64,000 bases of DNA. It comes from Desulfovibrio intestinalis (GTDB lineage Bacteria; Desulfobacterota; Desulfovibrionia; Desulfovibrionales; Desulfovibrionaceae). Each line of letters opens with the position of its first letter. Positions within the stretch are counted from its first letter, which is position 1. Both the position numbers and the translations under genes were made by a program. The notes under the pieces are model-generated. The model saw nothing but the letters and a program-made list of their open reading frames with translations, was not told where the DNA came from and made no database searches. This document shows, piece by piece, positions 55,152 through 63,263 of this stretch. Where the stretch lies: positions 186,001 through 250,000 of the forward strand of contig NZ_JACHGO010000002.1 in NCBI RefSeq assembly GCF_014202345.1. The letters are read 5' to 3'.

Positions 55152-56519
55152 TTATTCGGGCACGGCATTTCCGGCGACAACGGTGTTGCCGTCAGTGGGC
55201 AGTGCGCGGGGTTCGGCTTTGGCGGACTTCAAGCAGCTTATCCAGACAGTCGCCAAGGCGCTGATGATGCCCGCCACCAGCAGGTAGCCACAGAGATACC
55301 AGGGCTGAGAGTCGTTGGCCTGCACCAGAATGGTGGCGATCATCGGCGTCAGACCGGAAGCGAAGATGCCCGAGAACTGATACACGAAGGAGATACTTGA
55401 ATAACGCACAGTGGGGTCGAAGCTTTCAGAGAACAAGCTGGCCATACTGGCGTACGCGGCGGCGTAAATGATGCCGAAAGGAATGATAATGGCCAGGTAG
55501 ACAAAGAAAAGATTGGTGGTTGCATAGTTGTGCAACACCCAGAAGACGGGATAGGCGGTCACGCCAAGCAGCAGGGCGGCGGTGCCGAAGATGCGGGCCT
55601 TGCCGACGCGGTCGGCCATAGAGCCCCAGAAGGGGATAAAGCAGGCCATAACGGCTGAAGCCACCACTACGGCCATGAGGGCCACGGTACGGCTGACCCC
55701 CGCAGTTTGCGTAAGATATGTTAACGAGAATACGCCGAACACGTTAAAGGCAATACCTTCCACAAAGCGGGCTCCCACGCAGGCCGTGAGGGTCTTGGGG
55801 TAGCGCTTGAAGGCTTCCAGCATGGGGTAGCGGATTTTGGCCACTTCTTTTTTAGCAGAAGAAAAGTCCTGGGTTTCCTGAACCGAAGTACGGATGTACG
55901 CGCCCACCAGCACCAGCACGGCGCTCAGAATGAAGGCGATACGCCAGCCCCAGGAAATGAAGGCTTCGTCGGGCAGCAGCCAGGAGAGCAAACCAATGAC
56001 GCCGGACGCCAGCATAAGGCCCAGTGAAAGACCGACCTGGGGCAGGCTGCCATAAAAGGCACGTTTGTGCGCCGGGGCGGACTCATAGGCCATAAGCACA
56101 GCGCCGCCCCATTCGCCGCCAAGGCCGATGCCCTGAGCAAGGCGGCATATGACGAGCAGAATGGGCGCCCAGATGCCAATGCTGTCATAGGAGGGGATGC
56201 AGCCGATAAGCACCGTGGCCACACCCATAATTTCCAGGGTAAGAATGAGCATTTTTTTGCGGCCAATCTTGTCGCCAAAATGCCCAAAGATGATGCCGCC
56301 CAGGGGCCGGGCCACAAAGCCCACGGCAAAGGTGGCGAAAGCCAGAATGGTGCCTACGCCCGGTGAAAACGCAGGGAAATACAGCTTGTTGAACACAAGC
56401 CCGGCCACAACGCCATAGAGGAAAAAGTCATACCATTCAATAACAGCGCCCATAAGGGAGGATATTACCACGCGGCGCAGGTTTTTTTGTGCTTGTACGT
56501 CGGAAGCGGCAGTGCTCAT
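55152..56519 (-). CDS. MFS transporter, metabolite:H+ symporter (MHS) type
   Basis: A 455-residue, 12-helix permease. The start (VVISSLMGAVIEWYDFFLYG), the FVARPLGGIIFGHFGDKIGRKKML loop between TM2 and TM3, and RLAQGIGLGGEWGGAVLMAYE are hallmarks of the MHS group (ProP, ShiA, KgtP), which import organic acids, osmolytes or aromatic acids. It is co-oriented 10 bp after the amidohydrolase-fold gene, and divergent from islA across a shared control region, so isethionate or a related sulfonate is a reasonable but unproven substrate. AAGGAG precedes the ATG at 56519. Confidence 0.9.
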   Translation of the reverse strand: MSTAASDVQAQKNLRRVVISSLMGAVIEWYDFFLYGVVAGLVFNKLYFPAFSPGVGTILAFATFAVGFVARPLGGIIFGHFGDKIGRKKMLILTLEIMGVATVLIGCIPSYDSIGIWAPILLVICRLAQGIGLGGEWGGAVLMAYESAPAHKRAFYGSLPQVGLSLGLMLASGVIGLLSWLLPDEAFISWGWRIAFILSAVLVLVGAYIRTSVQETQDFSSAKKEVAKIRYPMLEAFKRYPKTLTACVGARFVEGIAFNVFGVFSLTYLTQTAGVSRTVALMAVVVASAVMACFIPFWGSMADRVGKARIFGTAALLLGVTAYPVFWVLHNYATTNLFFVYLAIIIPFGIIYAAAYASMASLFSESFDPTVRYSSISFVYQFSGIFASGLTPMIATILVQANDSQPWYLCGYLLVAGIISALATVWISCLKSAKAEPRALPTDGNTVVAGNAVPE

Positions 56520-56529
56520 TTTTTTCTCC

Positions 56530-57363
56530 TTAGGACAGGCCCAGCACTCGGCGGGCGTTTTCATACATGACCTTGCGGCGGGCCTCTTCAGTCAGTTCAA
56601 AAGCTTCATATGCTTCCAGAGCGTCTGCCAGCTCCACAAAGGGGTGCGCACTGGCAAAAAGCACCTTGTCGGTAATAAGCTCGTTCATGGCCTGTACGTA
56701 CACGTCCACCATGGGCGCGCGTTCGTATTCAGAGATGTCCATGTACACATTGGCGTTGCGCAGGCAGGTGTAAACAGCTTCGTTTACAAAGGGGTAGCCA
56801 CCGTGGCTCATGATAAGCGTGAGCTCGGGAAAGTCGCGGGCGACCTTGTCTACGTCGCGGGGGTCGGCGTATTCCAGAATGGCTCCAGGCACCTGCGGCG
56901 GCGGGGCCATTGTGATGAATACCGGCAGCCCCAGTTCGCAGCACTTGGCATAGATGGGATAAAAACGGGCCTCAGAGGCTGGAATATGGGCAAGGTAGGG
57001 GTCAATGGCAATGCCCTTCATGCCATATTCGGAAGAGACGTGCTCAATCTCCCGCAGGGCCGCCATCTTTTTGTGAGGATCAATACCCCAAAAACCCACG
57101 AATCTTTCGGGGTAAGCCCGGCAAAATTCCAAAACACTTTGATTGTTGGCCGGGAATCCGTAGGTTGTTTCGCAGTCGCGCCCGGTAATGACGCCAAGCT
57201 CTACGTCAAGGCGGTCCAGGTCAGCCACAATGTCTTCAAGGGGCTGCGGCTTGCGCTTGTCAAAACCGATGGCCTTGCAAGCCGCCTTGAACATGGCGCT
57301 GTTTTTGATGCCGTTGATGATTTCCGGTGTGTTGGGACGGAAGCGAAAGTCTATGACCTTCAT
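56530..57363 (-). CDS. Amidohydrolase_2-fold protein with altered metal-site residues
   Basis: A 277-residue TIM-barrel protein of the amidohydrolase-2 group (ACMSD, resorcylate decarboxylase relatives). Family landmarks are seen: GFWGIDPHKKMAALREIEH, GMKGIAIDPYLAHIP, LTLIMSHGGYPFVNEA and a C-terminal RRKVMYENARRVLGL. The usual metal ligands are partly missing: the N-terminal DxHxH reads DFRFR, the usual His after strand 5 is absent (VFITMAP), and the Asp of the GSDxP motif reads SAHP. It may use another mechanism, bind a ligand without catalysis, or need no metal. AGGAG precedes the ATG at 57363. No known step of isethionate breakdown needs it. Confidence 0.78.
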   Translation of the reverse strand: MKVIDFRFRPNTPEIINGIKNSAMFKAACKAIGFDKRKPQPLEDIVADLDRLDVELGVITGRDCETTYGFPANNQSVLEFCRAYPERFVGFWGIDPHKKMAALREIEHVSSEYGMKGIAIDPYLAHIPASEARFYPIYAKCCELGLPVFITMAPPPQVPGAILEYADPRDVDKVARDFPELTLIMSHGGYPFVNEAVYTCLRNANVYMDISEYERAPMVDVYVQAMNELITDKVLFASAHPFVELADALEAYEAFELTEEARRKVMYENARRVLGLS

Positions 57364-57576
57364 GCTCAGATCTCCTGGACTGTCTGAAGTGTTGAAGGGC
57401 GTGCTTTCCGGCCCGAGCGTCCACGTGATCCGGTTTGCCCTTGGGGCATTCCGGACGCACCTGCCATAGGTGTGGAATGTGATGTTTTTCTCATCGTCTC
57501 CTCTCCTGCCTGAACGGTTACGAAAAAGCGGGGCAGTATGCACGGACCTGACCTGCTTTGTGATTTTTTTCGTTTT

Positions 57577-57591
57577 GCACGATGCGTGCCA
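57577..57591 (-). promoter_or_regulatory. Sigma-54 promoter for the amidohydrolase/MFS genes
   Basis: On the minus strand TGGCACGCATCGTGCA gives GG-N10-GC with a perfect -24 box (TGGCACG). The start site would be near 57565, leaving a leader of about 200 bases before the ATG at 57363. Confidence 0.75.
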
Positions 57592-57696
57592 GAGCGTATT
57601 GGGCTGTTGCGTATTTTTATATAATAATTTTCATGTATAATCAGCGTATTGTGCTATGAAATTAATCAAACTCACACTTGAGGAAAAGGCAATGTC

Positions 57697-57883
57697 GCAA
57701 ATTTGCAGCTAGTAGGAAACGTTGTCTTTGGGCAAATTTGCGCTGATTGTGAAAAGAAAATCATATTAGGTATGCAATGGCTTGGAGCAGAATTGCAAGG
57801 CCGTAAATCAAGATATGATGCAAATTTGCGTCGCACAAATGGGCGCTTTTATCAAAAAGTCTTACTAAGTGATGCAAATTTGC
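57697..57883. promoter_or_regulatory. Four GCAAATTTGC palindromes: shared upstream activator sites
   Basis: The perfect 10-bp palindrome GCAAATTTGC occurs at 57697-57706, 57732-57741, 57820-57829 and 57874-57883. Two copies share the flank TGTGAAAA on the right side. They sit between two outward-facing sigma-54 promoters, about 118-295 bp from the islA start site and 136-313 bp from the other, the range typical of enhancer sites. Confidence 0.8.
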
Positions 57884-57970
57884 GGCTATTGTGAAAACTG
57901 GCGCAGAAGCTTTTGGCCTAAACCGAAATAATTTTTAAAAATAGTAAATATTTTAGTATGTTAAAAATTA

Positions 57971-57986
57971 TGGCATGCCCCATGCA
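57971..57986 (+). promoter_or_regulatory. islA: Sigma-54 promoter of islA
   Basis: TGGCATGCCCCATGCA has GG-N10-GC (57972-57973 and 57984-57985) close to the consensus TGGCACG-N4-TTGCA. The start site would be near 57997, about 97 bases before the islA ATG. Confidence 0.78.
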
Positions 57987-57990
57987 AATA

Positions 57991-58020
57991 AGGGGCAAGC
58001 GATGAGGATTGCCCCTTTTA
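57991..58020 (+). promoter_or_regulatory. Small hairpin with T run in the islA leader
   Basis: AGGGGCAA/TTGCCCCT (57991-57998 and 58009-58016) followed by TTTT, right at the predicted transcript start. It could be a 5' stabiliser or a weak attenuator. Confidence 0.4.
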
Positions 58021-58093
58021 CAAGGCATTCTCCGCGCGGCAGCATATAAGCGACCCGCGCGCCTTATATTCATATTATTTCAGGAGTAACGTG

Positions 58094-60589
58094 ATGAGTA
58101 TGACTACTTGCGAATGCCGGTCCCCTCAGGAACAGCGTCTGTATGACAAGATTGAGGGCAGGGAAGACAAGTTCCGCAAGACCCATCCCCGCGTTTTCAG
58201 TCTGCTTGAGCGGTTTGAAGGGCAGAAGCCTCGCATTGATATCGAGCGTGCCCTGTATTTCACCCAGTCAATGGAAAAGACCGAAGGGCAGCCTCTTGTG
58301 CTGCGCTGGGCCAAAGCGCTCATGCATATCGCCCAGAACATGACCGTCTATGTGCAGGAAGGTCAGCTGCTGCTGGGCCGCGCTGGCTGCGACGGCCGCT
58401 ACGGCATCCTTTATCCTGAGCTTGACGGCGACTTTCTGGACATCGCGGTGCGCGACCTGCCCACCCGTAAAACGTCTCCGGCCACCATTACTCCTGAAGA
58501 CGCCAAGCGTGTGGTGGAAGAAATAGCTCCTTACTGGAAGGGCAAGACCTACCATGAAGCCCTGAACGCGGCTCTGCCCGCCGAAGTGCACAAGCTGACC
58601 TATGATGATCCTGAAGGTCTGATTTCGCGCTTCATCGTGAATGAAACCTCTTCATTCCGCTCGTCCATCCAGTGGGTGCACGACTTTGAAAAGATCCTCA
58701 AGCGCGGTTTCAACAGCATCAAGAAGGAAGCCGAAGACAAGCTGGCTGCTCTTGATCCTATGAGCCCCAAGGAAGACCGCGAAAAGCGTCCCTTCCTTGA
58801 AGCTGTGGTCATCGTGTGCGACGCCATCGTGCTTTGGGCCAAGCGCCACGCCGTGCTCGCCCGCGAAATGGCTGAAAAAGAAACCGACCCCACGCGCAAG
58901 GCCGAACTGCTGCGCATGGCTGAAAATGCCGAACACGTACCTGGCGAACCCGCCCGTGACTTCTGGGAAGCCTGCCAGAGCCAGTGGTTCACCCAGATGT
59001 TCTCGCGCATTGAGCAGAAGACCGGCACCACCATTTCCAATGGCCGCATGGACCAGTACTTCTACCCCTACTACAAGCAGGACCGCGCCGCAGGCAAGAT
59101 CACCGAAGCCCAGGCTCTGGAACTGCTGGAATGCATGTGGGTTGGCATGGCCGAGTTCATCGACATGTACATTTCGCCCACCGGCGGCGCTTTCAACGAA
59201 GGCTACGCCCACTGGGAAGCCGTGACCGTTGGCGGCCAGACCCCGGACGGCCGTGACGCCAGCAATGACCTCACCTATCTGATCCTCAAGTCCAAGCGCG
59301 AATTTCCGCTGCATTACCCCGACCTGGCGGCCCGTATCCATTCCCGTGCGCCTGAACGCTACCTGTGGGACGTGGCTGAAACCATCAAGTACGGTTCCGG
59401 TTTCCCCAAGCTTATCAACGACGAAGAAATCGTGCCCCTGTATGTTTCCAAGGGCGCGACCTTTGAAGAGGCCCTGGACTACGCCGTTTCTGGCTGCACC
59501 GAGGCCCGCATGCCCAACCGCGACACCTACACCTCCGGCGGGGCGTACATCAACTTTGCCGCCGCCGTGGAAATGGTGTTGCGCAATGGCCGCATGAAGA
59601 AGTACGGCGACCAGAAGCTGGGCGTTGAAACCGGCGATCCCCGTAACTTCAAAACCTGGGACGAGTTCTGGAATGCCTATGTGGAACAGCACATGCTTTT
59701 CCTCAAGACCGCTTTCACCCAGCAGTACATCATCAACAAGCTGCGCGCGAATCACTTTGCCCAGCCGATGGGTTCGGCCATGCATGACCTGTGCATGAAG
59801 CACTGCATCGATCTGCATCAGGAACAGATTCCCGAAGGCATCAACCTGGGCTACTTCGAATATATGGGCCTGGGCACCGTGGTGGACTCCCTGGCAGCAG
59901 TGAAAAAGCTGGTCTTTGAAGAAAAGAAGCTGAGCATGGACAAGCTTATCGCTGCCATCGACGCCAACTTCGAGGGCTACGACGACGTGCGCGCCCTGCT
60001 GCGCTCGGCTCCCTGCTACGGCAACAATGACGAATACGCCGACTCCATTGGCCGCGAAATCGACAAGATTTCCGTGGAATACGGCAACAAGTATTCAATG
60101 AAGGATCTGGGCATCCACAACGATGTGCGCTACGTGCCCTTCACCTCGCATGTGCCCTTCGGCAAGGTGGTTTCCGCCACGCCCAATGGCCGTACCGACA
60201 GCTTCCCCCTGTCCGACGGTTCCTCGGCTTCGCACGGCGCGGACGTCAACGGCCCCACGGCGGTTCTGCTTTCCAACTGCACCACCAAGAATATGGGCAT
60301 GCGCGACCGCGCCGCCCGTATGCTGAACATCAAGTTCACGCCCAAGTGCGTAGAAGGCGAGCAGGGCACGGAAAAGCTGGTGTCCTTCATCCGCACCTTC
60401 TGCGACCTCAAGCTCTGGCATGTGCAGTTCAACGTGGTCAACAAGGGCACCCTTGTTGCCGCCCAGAAGGATCCGCAGAAGTACCGCAGCCTTATCGTGC
60501 GCATCGCTGGCTACAGCGCCTACTTTGTGGACCTGTCGCCCGATCTGCAGAACGACCTCATCGCCCGTACCGAACATGATGTGATGTAG
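58094..60589 (+). CDS. islA: Isethionate sulfite-lyase (glycyl radical enzyme)
   Basis: An 831-residue glycyl radical enzyme that splits isethionate (2-hydroxyethanesulfonate) to acetaldehyde and sulfite in the cytoplasm. The catalytic Cys468 and Glu470 lie in [12 protein letters not shown]; the radical glycine is Gly806 in RIAGYSAYF. Residues I recall as lining the substrate pocket of characterised IslA are present: Arg189, Gln193, Trp374, Arg679 and Phe683 (the last two shifted by one). This separates it from choline lyase, glycerol dehydratase and 4-hydroxyproline dehydratase. AGGAG precedes the ATG at 58094 (a GTG one codon earlier is possible). It has a sigma-54 promoter upstream, activase islB downstream, and C-ending codons that suggest very high expression. 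The acetaldehyde-handling enzymes are not in the window. Confidence 0.95.
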   Translation: MSMTTCECRSPQEQRLYDKIEGREDKFRKTHPRVFSLLERFEGQKPRIDIERALYFTQSMEKTEGQPLVLRWAKALMHIAQNMTVYVQEGQLLLGRAGCDGRYGILYPELDGDFLDIAVRDLPTRKTSPATITPEDAKRVVEEIAPYWKGKTYHEALNAALPAEVHKLTYDDPEGLISRFIVNETSSFRSSIQWVHDFEKILKRGFNSIKKEAEDKLAALDPMSPKEDREKRPFLEAVVIVCDAIVLWAKRHAVLAREMAEKETDPTRKAELLRMAENAEHVPGEPARDFWEACQSQWFTQMFSRIEQKTGTTISNGRMDQYFYPYYKQDRAAGKITEAQALELLECMWVGMAEFIDMYISPTGGAFNEGYAHWEAVTVGGQTPDGRDASNDLTYLILKSKREFPLHYPDLAARIHSRAPERYLWDVAETIKYGSGFPKLINDEEIVPLYVSKGATFEEALDYAVSGCTEARMPNRDTYTSGGAYINFAAAVEMVLRNGRMKKYGDQKLGVETGDPRNFKTWDEFWNAYVEQHMLFLKTAFTQQYIINKLRANHFAQPMGSAMHDLCMKHCIDLHQEQIPEGINLGYFEYMGLGTVVDSLAAVKKLVFEEKKLSMDKLIAAIDANFEGYDDVRALLRSAPCYGNNDEYADSIGREIDKISVEYGNKYSMKDLGIHNDVRYVPFTSHVPFGKVVSATPNGRTDSFPLSDGSSASHGADVNGPTAVLLSNCTTKNMGMRDRAARMLNIKFTPKCVEGEQGTEKLVSFIRTFCDLKLWHVQFNVVNKGTLVAAQKDPQKYRSLIVRIAGYSAYFVDLSPDLQNDLIARTEHDVM

Positions 60590-60893
60590 GTACACACAGC
60601 TTAACAGCGGGGAAGGGCCATGGCCCTTCCCCGCATTATTGTATTGAGGGCTGTGCGCCTCAGGTTGAGAAAAGTTTTATTATAGGGACGGCATGACCGT
60701 GGTGCTGTTGTTCATGCCCACGCTACGGTTGCTCATGTGCCGCCCGCATCCGAGAGATTCATTGAGCTGCTTTGTAAGTTATTGCAGATAAATACTGTTA
60801 CATGGAAGACTGCCGCGCTGGAAAAGGAAACATCTTTTTGCCGGGCAGACCTTGAAACGCCACAGATCAAAAGACTTCGCAAAGGAAGGGAAT
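60590..60893. other. islA-islB intergenic region
   Basis: About 300 bp. Apart from the palindromic terminator at 60607-60634 nothing is recognised, and I do not see a second sigma-54 promoter. Confidence 0.5.
60607..60640 (+). terminator. Palindromic terminator after islA
   Basis: A 28-base perfect palindrome (GCGGGGAAGGGCC-AT mirrored, 60607-60634) followed by ATTATTGTATT. It probably lets only part of transcription reach islB, so the enzyme greatly exceeds its activase. Confidence 0.75.
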
Positions 60894-61835
60894 ATGTGCC
60901 TGGATGACAGCCAGCAGCAAGGCATGGTATTTAATATTCAAAAATATTCCGTACACGATGGGCCGGGCATACGAACCATTGTTTTCTTGAAGGGCTGTTC
61001 CCTTTCATGCGAGTGGTGCAGCAACCCGGAATCGCAAAAATCCTATCCCGAGCTGGCCTGCAATCACGGCCGTTGCATTGATGTTTCCAAATGCGGGCAC
61101 TGCATTCCTGCTTGCCCGCACGGCTCCATCACCTGTGGCGATGATGACAAGCCTGTCGTTGACCGCAGCCATTGCACGGGCTGTGGCATGCCCTGTGCCG
61201 AAATTTGTCCTGCACAGGGTTTGCTGGTATATGGCAAAAAACGCACTGTGGACGATGTGCTGCGCGTTGTGGAGCAGGACATGGCCTTTTACGCGCGTTC
61301 CGGCGGCGGCCTGACCCTTTCGGGCGGCGAACCCCTGTTGCAGGGAACCTTTGCCGTGGCCCTGTTGCGCGAAGCCCGCGTACGGCGCATCAAAACCGCT
61401 GTTGAAACCTGCGGCATGGTGCCGGCCGAAACCGTGCGTGAAGCCGCGCCCTACCTGAACTATGTGCTCTACGACATCAAGCATATGGACAGTGCGGTGC
61501 ACGAAGCGCACACGGGCTTGCCCAATGCGCGCATTCTTGAGAACTTTCGTATCCTGGCCGAGGAATTTCCCGATCTGCCCATACTGGCGCGCACGCCAGT
61601 CATCCCCGGATTCAACGATACCGAGGAAGCCATTGCGGCCATAGCCGAATTCCTCAAGCCCTATGCGCATGTCAAATACGAAATGCTGGCTTACCACCGT
61701 TTGGGTACGCAGAAGTACCATTTTCTTGCCAGAGACGTTCCTATGGGCGAAGTGAGCCTGGATAAAGCCCTTATGGGCAGGCTGCAAAAGACGGCTCTGG
61801 ACATTTTGGGCGAGCGAGTGCAGATTTCAAACTGA
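60894..61835 (+). CDS. islB: Glycyl radical enzyme activase (radical SAM)
   Basis: A 313-residue activating enzyme that installs the glycyl radical on IslA. The radical-SAM motif is CSLSCEWC (Cys-x3-Cys-x2-C) at about 45-52, following KYSVHDGPGIRTIVFLKG. A ferredoxin-like insert carries two more cluster sets, CIDVSKCGHCIPACP and CTGCGMPCAEICP, as in most activases except PflA. GGLTLSGGEPLLQ is the SAM-binding segment. The ATG at 60894 has GGAAGGG upstream; an earlier ATG at 60852 is less likely. The IslB call rests on its neighbour. Confidence 0.9.
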   Translation: MCLDDSQQQGMVFNIQKYSVHDGPGIRTIVFLKGCSLSCEWCSNPESQKSYPELACNHGRCIDVSKCGHCIPACPHGSITCGDDDKPVVDRSHCTGCGMPCAEICPAQGLLVYGKKRTVDDVLRVVEQDMAFYARSGGGLTLSGGEPLLQGTFAVALLREARVRRIKTAVETCGMVPAETVREAAPYLNYVLYDIKHMDSAVHEAHTGLPNARILENFRILAEEFPDLPILARTPVIPGFNDTEEAIAAIAEFLKPYAHVKYEMLAYHRLGTQKYHFLARDVPMGEVSLDKALMGRLQKTALDILGERVQISN

Positions 61836-61862
61836 TTACATAGCATCTTACCGGGTTGAAAT

Positions 61863-63263
61863 ATGGCTGACCGTTCTCAGGAACTGCTTTCCAAACATGT
61901 GGAGCGTATACTTGACGCTCTGCCTGAAGGCGTGTTTATCAGCGACGCCTCAGGCATAAGCTTGCGCGTTAACCGCATGTATGAGCAGCTGACCGGCCTT
62001 ACGCAGGCGCAGCTACAGGGCAAAAACGTGCGCTGTCTGGTGGAAGAGGGGGTTTTTGACCACATTCTGAACCCGGAAATCGTGCGTACTGGCAGGCCCA
62101 CGACCCATGTGCAGCAGCTCAAGGACGGCAAAAAACTGGTCCTGACAGGGTTTCCCGTTTTTGATTCACGGGGCGAACTTTGCCTTGTGGTCACCTTTGC
62201 GCGTGATATTACCCTGTTGGCCCAGTTGCAGGACCAGGTGACTGGGCAGTGTAAGCTCATTGACCAGATCAATGACCAGCTGGCGTATATCAGTAATGAG
62301 GGCAACAAGGTACGCGAGCCTGTGTATGTCAGCCCGTCCATGCGCGAAGTGGTTTCGCTTTTGCGGCGCTTTGCCGCCACAGACGCCACCGTGCTTATCC
62401 TTGGAGAAACAGGGGCAGGCAAAGACGTTTTCGCCCGTTTTACCCACGGGCTTTCGGAGCGCCGGGACAAGGTTCTGCTCAAGGTCGACTGTGGCGGCAT
62501 TTCCGAAACCCTCACGGAATCGGAATTGTTTGGTTACATGCCCGGCGCGTTTACCGGAGCTTCCAACAAGGGCAAGGCCGGGTACTTTGAAATTGCCGAC
62601 GGCAGCACCATTTTTCTGGACGAAGTGGGCGAGCTGCCTCTGTCCATGCAGACACGCCTTTTACGGGTGCTTCAGGACGGCGAGATCATGCGGGTGGGCG
62701 CGTCAAGCCCGCGCAAGGTGGATGTGCGCATCATTGCGGCCACCAACCGCAATCTGGCAGAAAGCGTGGAAGCGGGCACATTCCGGCGTGACCTCTATTA
62801 CCGCCTCAACGTGGCCACCGTGCGCATTCCTCCCCTCAGGGAGCGCAGGGAAGACGTGCGCATGCTGGCCGAGCATTTTCTTGAACATTACATGGCCAAA
62901 TACCACAAGGTCATGGCCTTTATGGACGTGACGCTGGATATGATGGCGGCCTATGCCTGGCCCGGCAATGTGCGGGAATTGCAGAACCTCGTGCACAGTC
63001 TTGTCATTACGCTCACGGGGCCGCTTATTTCTCCGCGTGACCTGCCCACACAGATTTCTGGCGTCAGTAACGACGCCTCGCGCTATTCGGAAGACGTGCT
63101 CAGCGCCCGCCGTCCCTTGCGTGAGATTATGGCGGAAATGGAGCGCGATTTTCTGCTTAAAGCCATTGAGGTGCACGGTTCCGTACAGCGTGTAGCCGAA
63201 CTGTTTCAGGTCAACCGCAGTACCATTTTCCGCAAGCTGCAAGGCACAAGGTTTTCACAGTGA
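61863..63263 (+). CDS. Sigma-54-dependent PAS/AAA+/Fis activator of the isethionate locus
   Basis: A 466-residue enhancer-binding protein. A PAS sensor (about 8-125; ILDALPEGVFISDASG) is followed by the AAA+ core (about 155-385) with Walker A GETGAGKD, the sigma-54 loop GAFTGA and Walker B TIFLDEVGE, then a Fis-type HTH (about 425-460; VQRVAELFQVNRSTIFRKL). There is no receiver domain, so it likely senses a small molecule directly. It lies 27 bp after islB, and two sigma-54 promoters plus four palindromes lie upstream of islA, so it is the natural regulator. Isethionate as ligand is inference. Confidence 0.92.
   Translation: MADRSQELLSKHVERILDALPEGVFISDASGISLRVNRMYEQLTGLTQAQLQGKNVRCLVEEGVFDHILNPEIVRTGRPTTHVQQLKDGKKLVLTGFPVFDSRGELCLVVTFARDITLLAQLQDQVTGQCKLIDQINDQLAYISNEGNKVREPVYVSPSMREVVSLLRRFAATDATVLILGETGAGKDVFARFTHGLSERRDKVLLKVDCGGISETLTESELFGYMPGAFTGASNKGKAGYFEIADGSTIFLDEVGELPLSMQTRLLRVLQDGEIMRVGASSPRKVDVRIIAATNRNLAESVEAGTFRRDLYYRLNVATVRIPPLRERREDVRMLAEHFLEHYMAKYHKVMAFMDVTLDMMAAYAWPGNVRELQNLVHSLVITLTGPLISPRDLPTQISGVSNDASRYSEDVLSARRPLREIMAEMERDFLLKAIEVHGSVQRVAELFQVNRSTIFRKLQGTRFSQ

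Noticed and set aside
58094..60589. Choline TMA-lyase, glycerol dehydratase or hydroxyproline dehydratase as identity of the glycyl radical enzyme
   Set aside because: The active-site set Arg189, Gln193, Trp374, Cys468-Thr-Glu470 and Arg679 is that of isethionate sulfite-lyase.
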